DNA from: Orthonyx spaldingii
Lineage: Eukaryota > Chordata > Aves > Passeriformes > Orthonychidae
NCBI GenBank assembly: GCA_013397795.1
Contig: VZTJ01000638.1
Span: 1,565,586-1,629,585 of the forward strand
Length of the DNA: 64,000 nt
Reading direction: 5' to 3'
Shown one piece after another: positions 11,031 to 23,906 of this stretch (position 1 is its first letter; every line of letters begins with the position of its first letter). The position numbers were made by a program, and so were the translations under genes. The notes under the pieces were generated by a model. It worked only from the letters and a program-made list of their open reading frames with translations. It did no database searches and had not been told where the DNA came from.

Positions 11031-12008
11031 GCAGTTGGCTGCCCATGCAGGACTCCAGTGTGGGAGAGGACCATGCCTGGGGCCAGCATGTCTCTCTGGC
11101 ACCGAGGGGACAGAGGGTGCAGCACTTGGGACTCACTCTGGCACCCACAACCAAAAGCACGACTGGGGAAAGCAGTACCAGGTGGATGAGCAGTCACAGG
11201 GAAGCACTGTGCACTGGATGGGATTGAGGACAGTGCATGATGTGTGTAACTATGCTGCTCTCTGTTGGCTGCAGCACAGGGAACAGACTCTGCTTCAAAT
11301 GCTGCTGTTACTTAAATTCAAGAGGATCCTTTAAAGGGCTTTACAGAACTAACCAGTATTTGGGAATTCCTACATCATAACGTGAAGAGGACAAGAATGA
11401 AAGTGCATGGATTTTATCCTCTGTGCTGGGTGATGAAAATTCACCTGACTATTAACCTATTCACAATCAAATGCAAAACACGGAAAAGAAATCCAGACCA
11501 CATGATTTCCAATCCCCTTCCTTAACCAGCTGTTCTGCCCTATTCCTTTATCTTCCCTTTTCCATTTCCCCTGGCAATTTCCACATCCTTGCTCTTTGGC
11601 TTTCCTTGTCAGAGATTACAGCAAAGTGTTTCTGCTTAGCAATGCTCTGTCTGAAGCATATGGGGAGCACTGGGAATGGGGAAACTGATTGGGAATGTGC
11701 TGAACTACTGATGATCAGAGCCCAGGACAGAAAAAAATGGAAGAGAATGCAGTCCCTCAGTGCTAAAAGCTGTTAAAAATGGTGGTTCAGTCTTTATCTA
11801 CAGTGTAGGTAATTTCTTGCAAACAAGCCCCTATCTCCCTCAGAAAACTCTTACCCTTGGGGTCCACGTATGTGTAGTTGTGACTCACCAGCCCCAGATG
11901 CCATCCCACACCCATCCTGCCCTGTTCTGCTCTGCTCAGCTGAGTGTGGATGTTCTCTGATGTTTCTGGCTCCTTCTCCATGCCTTCCCCTCCCAAACTC
12001 CTACTTAC
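11031..12008. other. non-coding; weak minus-strand donor signals
   Basis: No gene recognised. On the minus strand a good 5' splice site, CCCAAGG|GTAAGAG, lies at 11848-11861 and a GTGAGT lies at about 11882-11887. The sequence before them has no convincing polypyrimidine tract, so an exon cannot be closed. Both sit in the same 111-codon minus frame (11787-12122) as the exon candidate at 12009-12077. Confidence 0.4.
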
Positions 12009-12077
12009 CTGGAGGTTTTTGTCCCAATTTGCTTTATAGATAGCGAGATGTTGTATAGCTGGGTTGCTCTCTGCCCA
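12009..12077 (-). other. candidate 69-nt minus-strand exon
   Basis: On the minus strand CTTCACAAGCCAG (acceptor; AG at 12078-12079) precedes 69 open nucleotides and a perfect donor, CAG|GTAAGTAG (GT at 12007-12008). The 69 bases give exactly 23 codons in phase 0, starting WAESNPAIQH and ending KANWDKNLQ, with flanking frames also open (frame spans 11787-12122). The acceptor tract (CCATCCCTGCCTTCAC) is fair, not strong. I do not recognise the peptide. It could be a cassette exon, an exon of a non-coding RNA or a cryptic site. The exact CAG|GTAAGT also occurs on the same strand at the recursive-splice candidate (29531). Confidence 0.3.
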
Positions 12078-13244
12078 CTGGCTTGTGAAGGCAGGGATGG
12101 CTTTCAACAGGAGAAAACACACCCAGAGCTAGGTTCTAGTATAGTCTTGACTGGCTGGTGGTTAGGAATAGCCAGAATGTTAAGAATTATTTATCAGAGA
12201 AAGATGGAGTTTCTTGGGATGTGTTTTGAGGCTGTTGTGAAATAAAGCACAGAAAATATGTGTGAAACAGTATGAAAGAGAAAGATGAAAAGATGAGCAG
12301 AGAAACAGATGATGCTTTTTGGTTTCAGGACATTGTTCAGTCTACTGTTGTGTTGTCTGCCTTACATCAGAGGGAGGGAAAGTTTTCTCAGAAAATTTTC
12401 ATAAAATTTAAGCTAATGGTCTTGACAAGGAGTATTTTCCATGAAAGTAAGTAGTCCTTCCCCTGCATCATTTCCTCTCCCCCTCACCACCATGACTATT
12501 TCTGAAGCTGTAAAGGAGTAGTCCACATGCATCCCCTATGTGCCTCATGGACCCTACTTGTTTCTAGCTCAGGATCAAATACCTGCCTCTAATGTAATCA
12601 TCCATGGTCAATGCAAAGAGCTTGGAGCTTATAAGAGAGGGGATGGAGATGCAGGTGCCCTCAACTTTCACTAACACCTCGATTTATTTCAGTAACAGTG
12701 CCCATGAGAAAAGACAGCTCAGGGTTACAGTCCTGGCTGTGCCCAGTTGCTGTGCCATGCTGGGTGCTTCCCTTACCTCTGTTTCTCCTTCAAAGGTAAA
12801 AATGAAGATTTACACAACACTCTGAGAAAGGACATCGACTGTACCTTCATTTTTCTGGGGTTAGAAGAGCCAGGGTCAATCCTTTCACACTTCCTGCACC
12901 TGGTGCAAGTGGGGAAAGGTCAGCACTGCTCTGGGAGCACTGCAAAGGCAGCAGAGCACTGGTGTACTGCTCTTCTGCAAGTGCAGAGGCACCTGACTGA
13001 AGCTGGGTAGAGAAACCCTTTCATACAACACTGAATGCACAGGTGTCATAGTGGATGAGGCCTGCTCAGCTTGCTGAAGACAGGGATGTGTGTGAGCATT
13101 TCAGAGGGATCTTTATTTTGCACACAACCCCGACTCTTTCATGCAGAGAGTGGTACAGTCCCTCCTGCAGTGCTTTGCATGAGGTTGCAAAGCTCATTTT
13201 CCTGAACCATTGTAAAGCTACATCTTCTGTCCTACCTGGACAGA
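12078..13244. other. non-coding unique sequence
   Basis: Plus frames of 60-87 codons at 12272-13010 show no domains. No repeat or RNA gene recognised. Confidence 0.5.
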
Positions 13245-13478
13245 GTGGTACCTATGGCATCGCCAAGATGGAGCTTGAGTATCCTGAGGAATGGCAGCAA
13301 CTATACCAATGTCAAGCCAGGGCTGCGTCCCGGCCCCTGCTTGAGAATCTGGGGCAACGAGACCTCTATGTACAAGCAAGCCATCCAAACTGGAAACTCC
13401 ACATGCACACTCCACCAACCAAAATACCCGAGGAGGACACCTGTTTCACGGCATTTCACCTGCATTAGAGCTGGGGAA
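13245..13478 (+). other. open frame with four N-glycosylation sequons, unidentified
   Basis: This 78-codon part of a plus frame has NGS, NYT, NET and NST sequons at codons 16, 19, 38 and 51, with two Cys (32, 54). That pattern would suit an extracellular domain. An AG (13239-13240 region, CTACCTGGACAG) with a fair pyrimidine tract precedes it, but no GT donor closes it and it runs into A-rich low complexity. A second plus frame (13055-13468) and a minus frame overlap. Possibly a relic of an exon or of a retroviral or cellular glycoprotein; chance is equally likely. Confidence 0.15.
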
Positions 13479-13561
13479 GCAAAAAGAAAAAAAAAAATAA
13501 AATAAAGCAACCACAACCCTCCTCCTCAAAAAAAACCCCAAAAACCAAAACCCACAACCCC
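13479..13561 (+). repeat. A-rich then AC-rich low-complexity tract
   Basis: A run of A with AATAAAATAAA at about 13491-13506 is followed by about 45 bases composed almost wholly of A and C. It breaks reading frames and has no repeat unit. Confidence 0.8.
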
Positions 13562-13585
13562 ACTGAAAGACAATGTCCCCGTTTG

Positions 13586-13598
13586 CCAGCAGATGGCA
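13586..13598 (+). promoter_or_regulatory. CTCF-like motif
   Basis: CCAGCAGATGGCA matches the CTCF core CCASYAGRKGGCR at every position. One 13-base degenerate match in 64 kb is not strong on its own; flanking CTCF positions were not evaluated. Confidence 0.35.
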
Positions 13599-13599
13599 A

Positions 13600-16500
13600 T
13601 GGCACTCTACTTGTTCATCGCCGATGCCATTCCTGGAAAAGGACACATAGATGCCATCTACAGAGCACTCCTGAGAAGCAACGTCTTTAAAAAATGCTTC
13701 AGCTCTGCACAACGAAAACACTTTAAAAAATCGTGGGAGAGTAAATAAGGCCATTTCATGTGCATGCCCACCACCTAGAAGCCTGGACGTGATGGCAGAT
13801 TTATGCTGCACAGGACAAACTCTATGATTTTCTCATTCTCCCCCTTTCATTTTCCCTTCATAGAGATTGAGTCTAGAATATTAAGGGAACGGGGTTATTT
13901 ATTTATTTATGCCTTTTCAACTTTCGTGATTAAAGTGACAGGCTTTCCTTCTCCCCTGCACATTCTAGTCTGTGTGGATGGGAAGCAGCAGGAATCCAGC
14001 AAGGACCAGGCCATCTCAACAGCAGTGTGATGGCAGCTCCTCCTTCTCCCACCTGTAAAGCCTTTCTCTTTCTCTCAGTTTTAAATGAGTCCTTGAAATG
14101 CCCTTGAGCTGTAGTGCCTAATAAACTAACATTTATGCAGACATACGCTCAGCAGTTCATTGCATTTGTGTGGAACCTGCAATTCTCCCTTGATGAAGAT
14201 ATTCAACACAGCCCCTTCTTCTGCCCCATTGAAAGATAAAGTGCCCTCAAGCTGTGGGGCTGCTAACTTTCTACTGATGGATCATCCAACCAAGAACAAA
14301 TCCTCCAGGGCTTCAAAATCCCCCACTGAACTAGAGGAATAACTTGAACTCAGCCCCGCAACTGTGGACCCTCACCAGAGAACTCAAAGCTGCTGCAGGC
14401 AGAAAGGGTAGGAGTTCTCAGCGTGGCACAAAGGACTGCAGGCAGAAGACAGCTTCAATGACAGCCAGCCTGGGGCAAATCCCACTTGCAGGGGAGTTGG
14501 GCCTGGCACCTCAGGAGAAAAGGTACTAGAACCTGCAAATAAGGGGGGTGAAGGCATCCTCATTTGGATGGCCGAGCACAGCATCTCTGAAGTGAGTAAT
14601 TATGCGTGTCTGGACACTGCAGGTCCTCTAGCAGCCGTCACGGCACAGGGTCACTGAAAGATTAGGCTGTTTAATTAAAATAGGGTGTGGAGAAGATTCA
14701 GGGGAGGGCAACTTGCCCAAAGACAGCATGGACTGCGCAACCTCTCTGGGAGAGTTGCTGATTAGAGAGTAAGAGGCATCTCTGCTGCAGGGAAGGGGAC
14801 TCATCTCTGAAACTCCTCAAACAGGTACTTCACAGTGACTTGTCTTGTTAGCATGAATAAAAGTCCCATCACAGGGCTTGGCTGAACTGGACATATTTCA
14901 AGCTCCTCTCCAGCTGGCTAAGTGATTCCAAAGTGGGAGGAGAATGTCCTTGAGATATGATTTCTCTTTCAGGCATTTCCACCAGAGGCAGAAGGAAGTA
15001 AAAACACACCAACTTTTCACTTGGGTTGATAACCCACCCCTTCTATAATGCAGTCATTCCCCAGGCAGGGAGCCACCCCCTCTATGGGTGCTATTGGAAA
15101 ACACAGGACTCCAAGTGTCTTATGTGTTGACAAGTTCAAGGCACTGTGAAGGAGGAGAGAGCAACAGAGAGAGGGAGAGGAAAAAAACAACAAACCAGAG
15201 GTAAGACAGATTCCTCAACTGCAACTTGATGTCTTCCTTGTCTGTGTCTGCAGGAAAAACCTGAGCAAACCTTTCTTACTTGCTTTCTGCTTCTGAGGAT
15301 CACACAATGAGAAGAGAAACACGGATCTAGTGAATTATTGTCAAACGGTGAAGGCCAGTGCTGTGGTTCAAAAGGGGAAAAGCCAAAAGATCTGTAAATG
15401 CTAGAGGGTTGTGAGCTTTTCAGCCTTTATAGAAATGGTTATCTTAGACCATAAAATGGCCCATTTCCTGCATCACACATAGGTCACTTGAGGCAGGCTG
15501 ACCGTGAGGGGGAAAGGGAGAGGGTTAATACCCAGACATATCTGAGCTTGAAGAGTTTACTTATTCACTGCTTTATCCATCAGCAGGATGTTCTAACTGG
15601 TATGGGAGAATTTAACTGTTCCATAAAGAGGAAGACCACAACAAATTAAAAGGGCATTTTTCCACAATAGCTTTGTCTGTGCTTTCATGCAGCCCCCTGT
15701 CCCAGCTCTTCCAGTCCTGGGTCCCTCACCAGCTCTGCCAGTGCCTTCCTTGGCTTTGCAGTCCCATGGCTCTTGCAGCCCTGAGAACCCCACTAGTCCC
15801 CCAGGCATTACATACTGTGCTTGTTGCTCACTTTTCTTCATTGCCTCTTCAGCAGGGGAACTGATTGTGCTGTAAGAACCCCCATGTAATGACGTTTTAG
15901 GCAACTAAAGAGAAACTAAACAAATACATTTTTTTTTAAAGTGATCTGAGAATTTCCTACTCAGCATCACAGGGTAACAGGCATGACTCCAACTATACAC
16001 AAAATAGACCGCCTGTCACCTTGCACAATGCTGTTTTGCTGCATTCAGCTCCAAATCTGTGCACTCAAAAGGAGAGCTTGTCATAGTAAAACACAGCAGA
16101 AAAGCTAATCCCATGTGACAGGTAGTCTACACCACACTGTGAGCCTGCAGTTGGCTGGCGTCCTGTTCTTTTAGGGTGCTACAGTCACAGGGCAGGGAAG
16201 CCATGCCCACATACGCACACGGAGAGCACTGAGATGGCAGAGCGTGAAAGAGTAAAATCCTCAAAGCCTGCTGCAAACACACATGGGCACACATTTGAGT
16301 AGATTACACAGACACGTCTTACATGCTTTGGCAAAAACAGCTGAACATTGCTGTGGGCCCATTCACAGACGGGGAAGCAAATGGCGCTGACAGCTAGACA
16401 GACAAACACCCAGAGACCTCAACTAACCCAGCTGAAAATCACAAAAGCACTAAAAAAAAAAATTCCTTCATAAACTGCAAAAACTGTGCAAATTTAGCCA

Positions 16501-17998
16501 TGTGCTTTGTCAGACAGGTATGAAGGGCAATGTACTCGGTCAGTGGCAGATAAACACTTTTGTGCATCAGCACAGGGCCTCATACAGCCCCTGAAATGTA
16601 CACTGCCCTGCAGGGGGGTTTACACAAAAGCAACCTCTAACTAGAACTATAGAAAGAAGTATTTAATGTGTTCACCAGGCCTGAACACTCCTTTGAAGAA
16701 ACAACTCCAAGTATAACCTAAATGCAGTGGGTACTGTGGCAGCAGACAAACCTGTAAGCTGCTGTAAGGAACATGTAGTCATGACTAGGTATGAAAGAAG
16801 CACCAGAACACCAGGGAGAGGGATGCACTTGCAGCATCACAGGGCAGCATGGACAGAACCCTGCCATTCTCAGCCACTTGCTGCACAGGTTTGTCCCTGC
16901 ATGACAGGGAGGAGAAAGAGAGGATGCTCAATCTTTCCACCATTTCAGAATGGAATTGCCTCCTGCAGAGGCCTTTGAACCATCCAACAGCACAGTGGCT
17001 GTTCTCAGCATCTTGCAAATTATATTATCGCACTGTCAGCCTTCACAGGACTGATGGGAAAGAGCCATACAATCCGGTGATGCAAATCACTTTGGCTTTG
17101 CTGAAGCCATCAGAAAAATACCAGTTCCCAGTACATGATGCCCAGGCTCTCATGCCAGTGGTGAGTTCAGGAGTGGAGCTCAGCTCATCGTGGCCTCCAT
17201 AGTGACTCCTGCTCAATATTCTCTTCGTTTTATGCAATTTATCATGTCAGCAGTTTTATGCAACTTATTGCTACGCACAGCCCTGACACTACTCAGAGCA
17301 CCATGTCATCCACACATCATGCAGTTTTCCTGCAAGAATATAAAGAGAAGCCACTGATTTTCTCAGGGCATTTTGGTAGGGGAAGAAAAAAGATATTTTC
17401 AGGGAAAACTCTTTCATTCTGCTTAAGCCATGTAGGTTATTACCATAGCAAGCTTCTACCACAGCAAGTGAAGGCAACAGCTGCTGCAGAGATAACACAA
17501 AAAAGTAGATGGATGGACACACCAGTGAGTGTGGGTATGCATAAATGAACCAACACAGAGGAGAAAGTCTGATCAGTGAAAAGGCTCCTGCACCATCAGA
17601 GCAAACAGGAGCTTTAATCTGCCAGTTAAATGGACGCTGAGGCATCTCCACCAAAAGGAATGTGTCTACAGCACAGCTGGGATTTGACCTTCAACTTCTC
17701 TCCTCTGTCTGCAGAGCACAGAAACTCTGGTTCCCTCATGCTCCTCCTACAGAACAAAAGAAGGGAGAAAGAAGAAGGGGAAAAAAAACCCTGCCAGAGA
17801 GGCCCTAACTCATCTCTTACTCTTGGATAAGTGCAAATTTATGCCTCTGTCTGCCTTTGAGTCTTTATTATCTCCTTAAGTGGCTAGCTTTGTACACAAT
17901 TTATTATAAAAGCCTGGAATCTACAGTCAAATTACAGATCAATTGAAAACTACACAGAAAACAATTAACATCTGGCAGCGGTTTCATCTATAAAGCTG
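13600..17998. other. non-coding unique sequence
   Basis: About 4.4 kb with only short, domain-free frames on both strands (for example 13446-13811 minus, 16849-17202 plus, 17289-17654 minus). A purine-rich patch lies at 15148-15187. TTTAATTAAAATAG at about 14670-14683 is the only obvious homeodomain-type cluster. No repeats recognised. Confidence 0.5.
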
Positions 17999-18566
17999 TC
18001 AGAGGCTTTGCCAACCCTGAATTCCCCTTCTGACACCCATATTTCCTCTCCCCAAACTCAGTCTCCTCTTTTGCATCTCCTGAGTCTGCGAGACACTGAA
18101 TATCCCCTCTACAATCCTGTGGTGGCAAATACCTGGCTCTGTATCAGCAGGCCACTGTGTACAGTATGAAAACCAGGCTTGAATACAGGATAACACCTCT
18201 AAAGAGATGACTTCCATCAGGTGCTGCAGAGGGAAACCAAAGCTGGGACTGCCCCATTGTTCTGGAGCTTCTGCCTCCTGCTTCCTGAGTGGAAGGCCAG
18301 GAACCTTGGTCTGTGTTTTGTTGCCATTGTTGATAACTGATCTGCTTCTCCATGTTGTCAGAAGCCTACTAACTTCACAGGCATCTCTGTCCAATTCCAG
18401 CAGTAGTTCTCTGCTAGGCAGCCATGTAAAAACCATAGCAAAGATCGAACACAATGACAGGCAACCCTGTTTACCAAGGACAAGCCTACCTTTCACAAGG
18501 TCTCTCAAAGCCTTTCCATTGGTAGTCAGCTCTCCCTTCCCCTCACCTCTCGTTTTGTGTCAGTGA
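17999..18566. other. stop-poor patch with overlapping ORFs
   Basis: A 169-codon minus frame (17999-18508), a 69-codon minus frame and a 119-codon plus frame (18207-18566) overlap here. None shows a recognisable motif. Equal openness of both strands favours composition over coding. Confidence 0.35.
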
Positions 18567-19655
18567 AAGGAGAGCAATAAGAAATGGAAGATGGCCCCAG
18601 ACAGCTCTCCAGGCAGTTTTCTGTGTGAGTCTGGCCTTCTTTGGGGTCAGAGCTTTGGTGGCTGAAGGGTGGTCTGATGAGACCAAAAGTAGAAATCAAG
18701 TGGAAAAGCACTGTAACATTTGCAGCTACCCTGTTCTTCTAAAAACTTTCCAGTCATTTTATTCTCATTCCTGAGAATAAAAGCTGTCTCCAACAGCATG
18801 TGCCTCCAGCCTTGTGGCCAACATGTCATCTCCCCACACAGAGTTTCACTGCTCTTTGATTTACTGGAGAATATGAGGGAGTTGGGAGTTCAATGATCTT
18901 GTCCCATTCTCTGTCTCTCTCTCTCCACAGACTTTCCCCAGCTGATTCCTACTTCTCCATCTCTCACCTGCACAAGACAAAGACTCTGCTAGTAGCAAGC
19001 ACTTCCGTGGGCACTGAGATAGGAACACTGAATCAGTAGGTAATACTGGTTTCAACAAAAAACCACCTGGCTTGACTTTCCAATGTATGATGTGATGGGA
19101 GGACAAGAAAAAAGGGTATCTGCTGAGTTTGTGCATGCTTCAGGTTGGAGAGCTACTATCCACTTTTGAGGTACAAGTTAACGTGTCTCCTGCCTAACGG
19201 GCCAAGCCCTGCTCATAATGGGGTTAAAAAGAACAGAGGTGAGGGCAGTGAAGGGCTGACTGCAACATTCCTAGCCACTACACTGTGACAGCACTGCTGT
19301 AGAAATAATTCATTTTTCTGATGTCCATTTTAATTTTCATCCTAACTGAAATACCAGAGTTGAAATAAATATAAAGAACAGTGTAGCTGACATCAATATG
19401 CACTCATCATTTTTGGGACAGTGGGGAAAACCATACTGTGGACACTTCACCCATCTTTCCCCTTCCACCACGCTCCAGATACGCATCCATCCTTAGCAAA
19501 ATGCTGACAAATTGCTGCAGAAGTGAACTCCCTGTTTAGACAGCAGAAACACCGAACTGAGAGTGACAGGAATTGCTGCACAGGAGTAGCTCTGGAGATG
19601 CTTGTCTCATGGAAAGCTGGGGAAAGGAAATGGATGAGTGGACTGTGCAAGAAAA
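18567..19655. other. non-coding unique sequence
   Basis: Contains a short (CT)n stretch at about 18900-18926 (TCTGTCTCTCTCTCTCC). Frames of 60-91 codons lack domains. Confidence 0.5.
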
Positions 19656-19659
19656 GCCT

Positions 19660-19805
19660 CCGCCCTTCAGTGAGCTAAGAACAGCTGTTGTTGATGATGA
19701 TTGCTTCCTAATTAGCTTGCTCTTGTATAAGCTTGATAATTTTATGTACCTCCAGAGGAGCAGATTAGCTCTGAATTCACATTGTATCCATTTGTGAAGA
19801 GTACC
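19660..19805. promoter_or_regulatory. candidate conserved non-coding element
   Basis: Carries GAACAGCTGTTG (a palindromic CAGCTG E-box at 19682-19687), CCTAATTAGCTTGC (paired TAAT/ATTA at about 19708-19714) and GATAATTTTATG. E-box plus homeodomain spacing is typical of developmental enhancers. Low-confidence inference. Confidence 0.25.
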
Positions 19806-22070
19806 CTATAAATTATTTACCTAACTCTCAGAAATATTAGATCAAGAAAACTCAAAGTATGTCTAATTATATGGCAAGAATAACACAGAGTAGAAAGGCT
19901 TGCTGCATTTACAAGTGCACAGAAGTGATAAACTATTTTTGAAGTTGCTACACATATCCCATGATGCTACAACCTGCTACAGGTTTACAGCTGTGCTTTT
20001 AATAATATTTCTCCGAATCAGTCTTTCTATGGCAGAAGCACATAGAAACCTAGCCACAGACTTGTCCTTCAAGAGGCAAAAAAAATATACAGTCCCAAAA
20101 CAAAACTAAAAAACCCAAGTCACTATCTTCAAACACATAAGGTTATCATGGCCATAATGAAACAAAATGAATTTGAGTATATACTGGTAAATGACACTAA
20201 ACTTCATAAAGACTCTAACAACCTCTCCCAAGTTGCTGGCTCTGAATCACTACTGGTTTAAGTAGAATAACACAGTGATGAATCAGCTATGCTATAATTT
20301 TCACTCCATTTTTTGCTATGCTAGTACATTGTTACTTCATTACTATTGAACCGCTATATTTTCTCTGTGCTTTGCAACCAGAATTCTGTTAACCCACAGT
20401 GAGCCTGTGGCCAGTGTAGTGAAGCTGATACTGAGTTTCATGGTAGTAGCACCACAGTTCTTGTTTGGAGATGAAAGGAGACATAGCACACTGTAGTATT
20501 TACAAGTCCTTTCACCTTATTTCTGGGTGAAGATGACATTCAGATGGAGAAAACAGAATGGTATCAATTAATGCCAGCTTCAATTAGGAGAAAGAAAATG
20601 TAACACAACATGAAGTTGATATGGGAGAAAAGGAACTAGAGAGAAATGAGTCCACAGAGAAGGTACTGTGAAGTACAATGGGGACATCTTTCCCCATTAC
20701 TGACTGCAGCTTACATTGACAGTGGGTGCTAGACCCTGTTTCAAATACATCTTGGTCTCTTAGGCTTCTTTTCTCTGCTTCAGTATTAGAAAAATATTTT
20801 GGCTCTTGCGAGAGTCAGGCTACTGAATGCAACAGATCTTTTGTCTGGTTCAATACCACATTAATGAACAAAGGTGCAACTGAGAGCAGCCACAGTTCAA
20901 TCAGCAGCTCTAATCTGTGAATATGCACTGAATGTTTATTACCCTGCGAGGTATCAATAAAGCTAAATGGCACTGTCAGGAGCAGACACAGGTGTGGGAA
21001 CAAGTTTGGTTAGAAACACAGGATGTGAAAAAAAAAAACAACCAAGAAAACAGCAAGGCTGCAGATGTAAGCAGAATACCCAAGGTATATTGTTTACACA
21101 TTCCAATTCCGCAAGGACAATGCTGGGATCAGGCTCTGTGAGACACAGTCCATAAGGTATGGAAAACTCATCCTTTCTCACCTCTTGAGTAATTTCAAAT
21201 TCAAATCCCCTGACTTTGCCCAGAAGTTCTCTCCCAACATTGCTCATCTTGACACTTCGCCTTTGAGCCAGGACTACTTACACTCTTGTTTATTCAAATA
21301 TGATAAAGAAAAGCTTCCCTAAATCCACAATGGTGCACAATTACCCATCAACAGGTAGCATTTGTCTGTCACATGGTAGGAAGACAACCTTTCAAAGCTT
21401 AATAGAACCTCTTAGAGATTGAGTCCATCACAGACTAGTATCTCCTTTTTCCAAAGTCTGGGAAAAGGCATCATGAGATTCCTGTTGAAACTTATGGATC
21501 TTTAAAAGACACGCAAGAACAGTTATAGAAAATCTAGAAGTCCAGTACTACCAATGGAGTAGTCTTTGCCTCATATTTTTGTAGCACAGAAATTAACAGA
21601 GGACACACATACCATAGTAAAGGAATGTTTCATGGTTGAAAGGTTAATTCTTGATTTGATTTGTTTCAGAGGTATTGGAGATTTGACGGAGGAGGGTGAT
21701 GGGGTGGAGGATTAGCAGGACTCGAATCGAGGAAGAGAATGATTACTGAGATAGGCACTCATGCACAGGGAGAATCTCATGATTCATCCCCAAAAGTATA
21801 TCTATTTGATTTTCTTGTAATGCGTTTCTGTTACTGGCTCCAATCAGTAATCCTCACACTCCTAACACATGCAGCTTGTTGCTGTGTTGCCCCTTTCCCC
21901 TGCCCATGCACCCTTCCTGGGCCACAAGTCAGTTAAAGACTGTGTAGATGGATTTGCTGTGGAAAGATGATAAAGAGGGGGGAGGGAAAAAAAGGAGGAG
22001 GAAATTTAAGAGCGAGGGAGAGCAGTTGAAACCAAAATCCAGAAGTTGAATCCCTCGTGCTGAATGTTAA
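19806..22070. other. non-coding unique sequence
   Basis: AT-rich. A polypurine stretch with G6 and A7 runs lies at 21972-22004. Short frames at 20726-21255 on both strands are shadows of each other. No repeat family recognised. Confidence 0.5.
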
Positions 22071-22320
22071 CTTACAGAAAAGTAACCCAACAACCTTGAA
22101 ATAGAGCAAAGCCCAATTTAAATTCATTACATTTAAATTAAATTTAAAGCCCATGTAAATGATTGACTTAGTTAAGAATATGTCATGTGGAAGAGAAAAA
22201 GTGCAGCAGCGACATGCCAGGCAGCTTTGGCTAATTTTACAATTCACAGCAAAATCTTTATACTCTGATTGCAATTTAAAAAAAATACGCATATAACTTA
22301 TTAGCATCAATATTAGATCC
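22071..22320. promoter_or_regulatory. AT-rich candidate non-coding element
   Basis: Overlapping AATTTAAATT-type palindromes at 22115-22147 are followed by GTAAATGATTGACTTAG and GGCTAATTTTACAATTCAC. Could be a conserved element or simply AT-rich matrix-attachment-like DNA. Confidence 0.2.
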
Positions 22321-23861
22321 AGAATTTATACTTCTTCCCAAGAATTCATTGAATGTTTTGAAAATGTCACACACTTCATTTACTGAAATGTGTCTACTTT
22401 GCTGGGGTAGGGTGGACAGGGACCTTCACAGCAGGTATAGAAGAGAAAAAAAAAAGAAAAAAGAACATAGAAAGAATGAATGCAATTATTCCTAAGTGGA
22501 ATTTTGTTTCTCTCTCAAGACACAGGCTCTGAAGTGGGTAAAAATGCTTCAGGATCCTTAACTACCATGACCTTAATTCCAATGCAAAAGAACATTTCAC
22601 TTTTATCCAATTGAGAGAAGAGTTACTGCATTTTTGAACCTTTTTTTTACATACTTAATCTACTGACAGTTACCACCGACACCAGTGGGCACCAGGTCAC
22701 AGTCTGAAGGATTATGTCACTGGAGCTTTATAGAACTACATGATTTGTAAGAATATTAATGATAACATTAATAAATTAATTCAAAATATGCTCTGTGCGT
22801 ATCTATGCTCTCCCTGCTACATCACACAATGATTTTATTGGGTTGGTTTTGGTCTACTGCACCCAAATTGCTTTTGTTTATTTTTATGAGAAAAATGGCC
22901 CTGTATACACATTTATAATCTTTGTTACATTCCAGCATGCTTGCTAAAACTTAGAAATAACAAAATTATGACACTGTGGAACCGATCTTTTAATCTGTTA
23001 CTATGTGGTCAGAATAGGATGATTAAGGGGAGACTGAGTAGTCTTAAAATAAGACTATTCAGGTCACATAACTCTCTCTTATAGTTTTCACTTCAAAGGT
23101 AACTTTTATTTTCCTGCATGAAGTGCAGATGAGCACCATGGCTGAGTGAGGTGTCCTACAGTTAGTTTGACCCCAATTTGATGAATAAGAGATTGCCCCA
23201 GTGAAGTGCCTCCAAGACATACTCTACCATAAAATTGGGAGCAGCTGGGGATGAGAAAATATAGGTGTTTGGAGGGAAATGGGTTAATACTCATATAGAA
23301 AAGCAACTGTTTCTGCTGGGACTCATACATTATTTTTTTTCAGCAGCCACTCCAGAATTGTTATTACCTGTGTATGTTTTTTTTGCTTTTCTTGTCATCA
23401 TTTTTTCCAAGATGAACAAGAGCTGGGTATATCTTGTAAATAAAACAGAGTAAAAGAACTGTACATGCTTCCCCCTAAATGCCATAAGAAGAGACTTGCT
23501 TTATAAATACAATTGTTTTGCTTCATTTCATCTTCTTATTGGTGCTGGTTCCAAGCAAGTAGGACTTCAAGAGTTGGTCAGTTTAATGCAAGAGGAATGA
23601 ATGATGCAGAAGCTCATGAGCTCTGTTTGTAATTTAGGCTGTGCTGCTGGGAATCAGGGGTAACACAGCTGAAAGCAAAGGACAGGCCCTTGCATGAAAA
23701 CAGCACAAAATCAGAAAGGGCCTCTCTAAGTCTTGGTGTTGCTCCCTTCATAAGAAGCCAATCTGCCCTTGAGGCAAGCGCTCCCAAGCAGAATTAAATA
23801 AACAAGAAGAGAAAAAGAATTTACTTAGAAACCATGTGTATTTTTTCCAGGAATAAAATGG
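22321..23861. other. non-coding unique sequence
   Basis: Includes an A-rich purine tract at about 22443-22465. No gene, repeat family or RNA recognised. Confidence 0.5.
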
Positions 23862-23906
23862 CTTCTTTTCCTTTCTTTTTTCTTTTTCTTTTTTTTTTTT
23901 TTCCTC
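23862..23906 (+). repeat. 45-nt uninterrupted polypyrimidine tract
   Basis: Every base from 23862 to 23906 is C or T, mostly T with scattered C. Such a tract can form triplex DNA and resembles an extended splice-acceptor tract, but no AG with an open exon follows at once (the first AG is in ATAGCATG at about 23910). Confidence 0.85.

Noticed and set aside
17999..18508. 169-codon minus-strand ORF as a gene
   Set aside because: The opposite strand is open over the same stretch; no recognisable motif.
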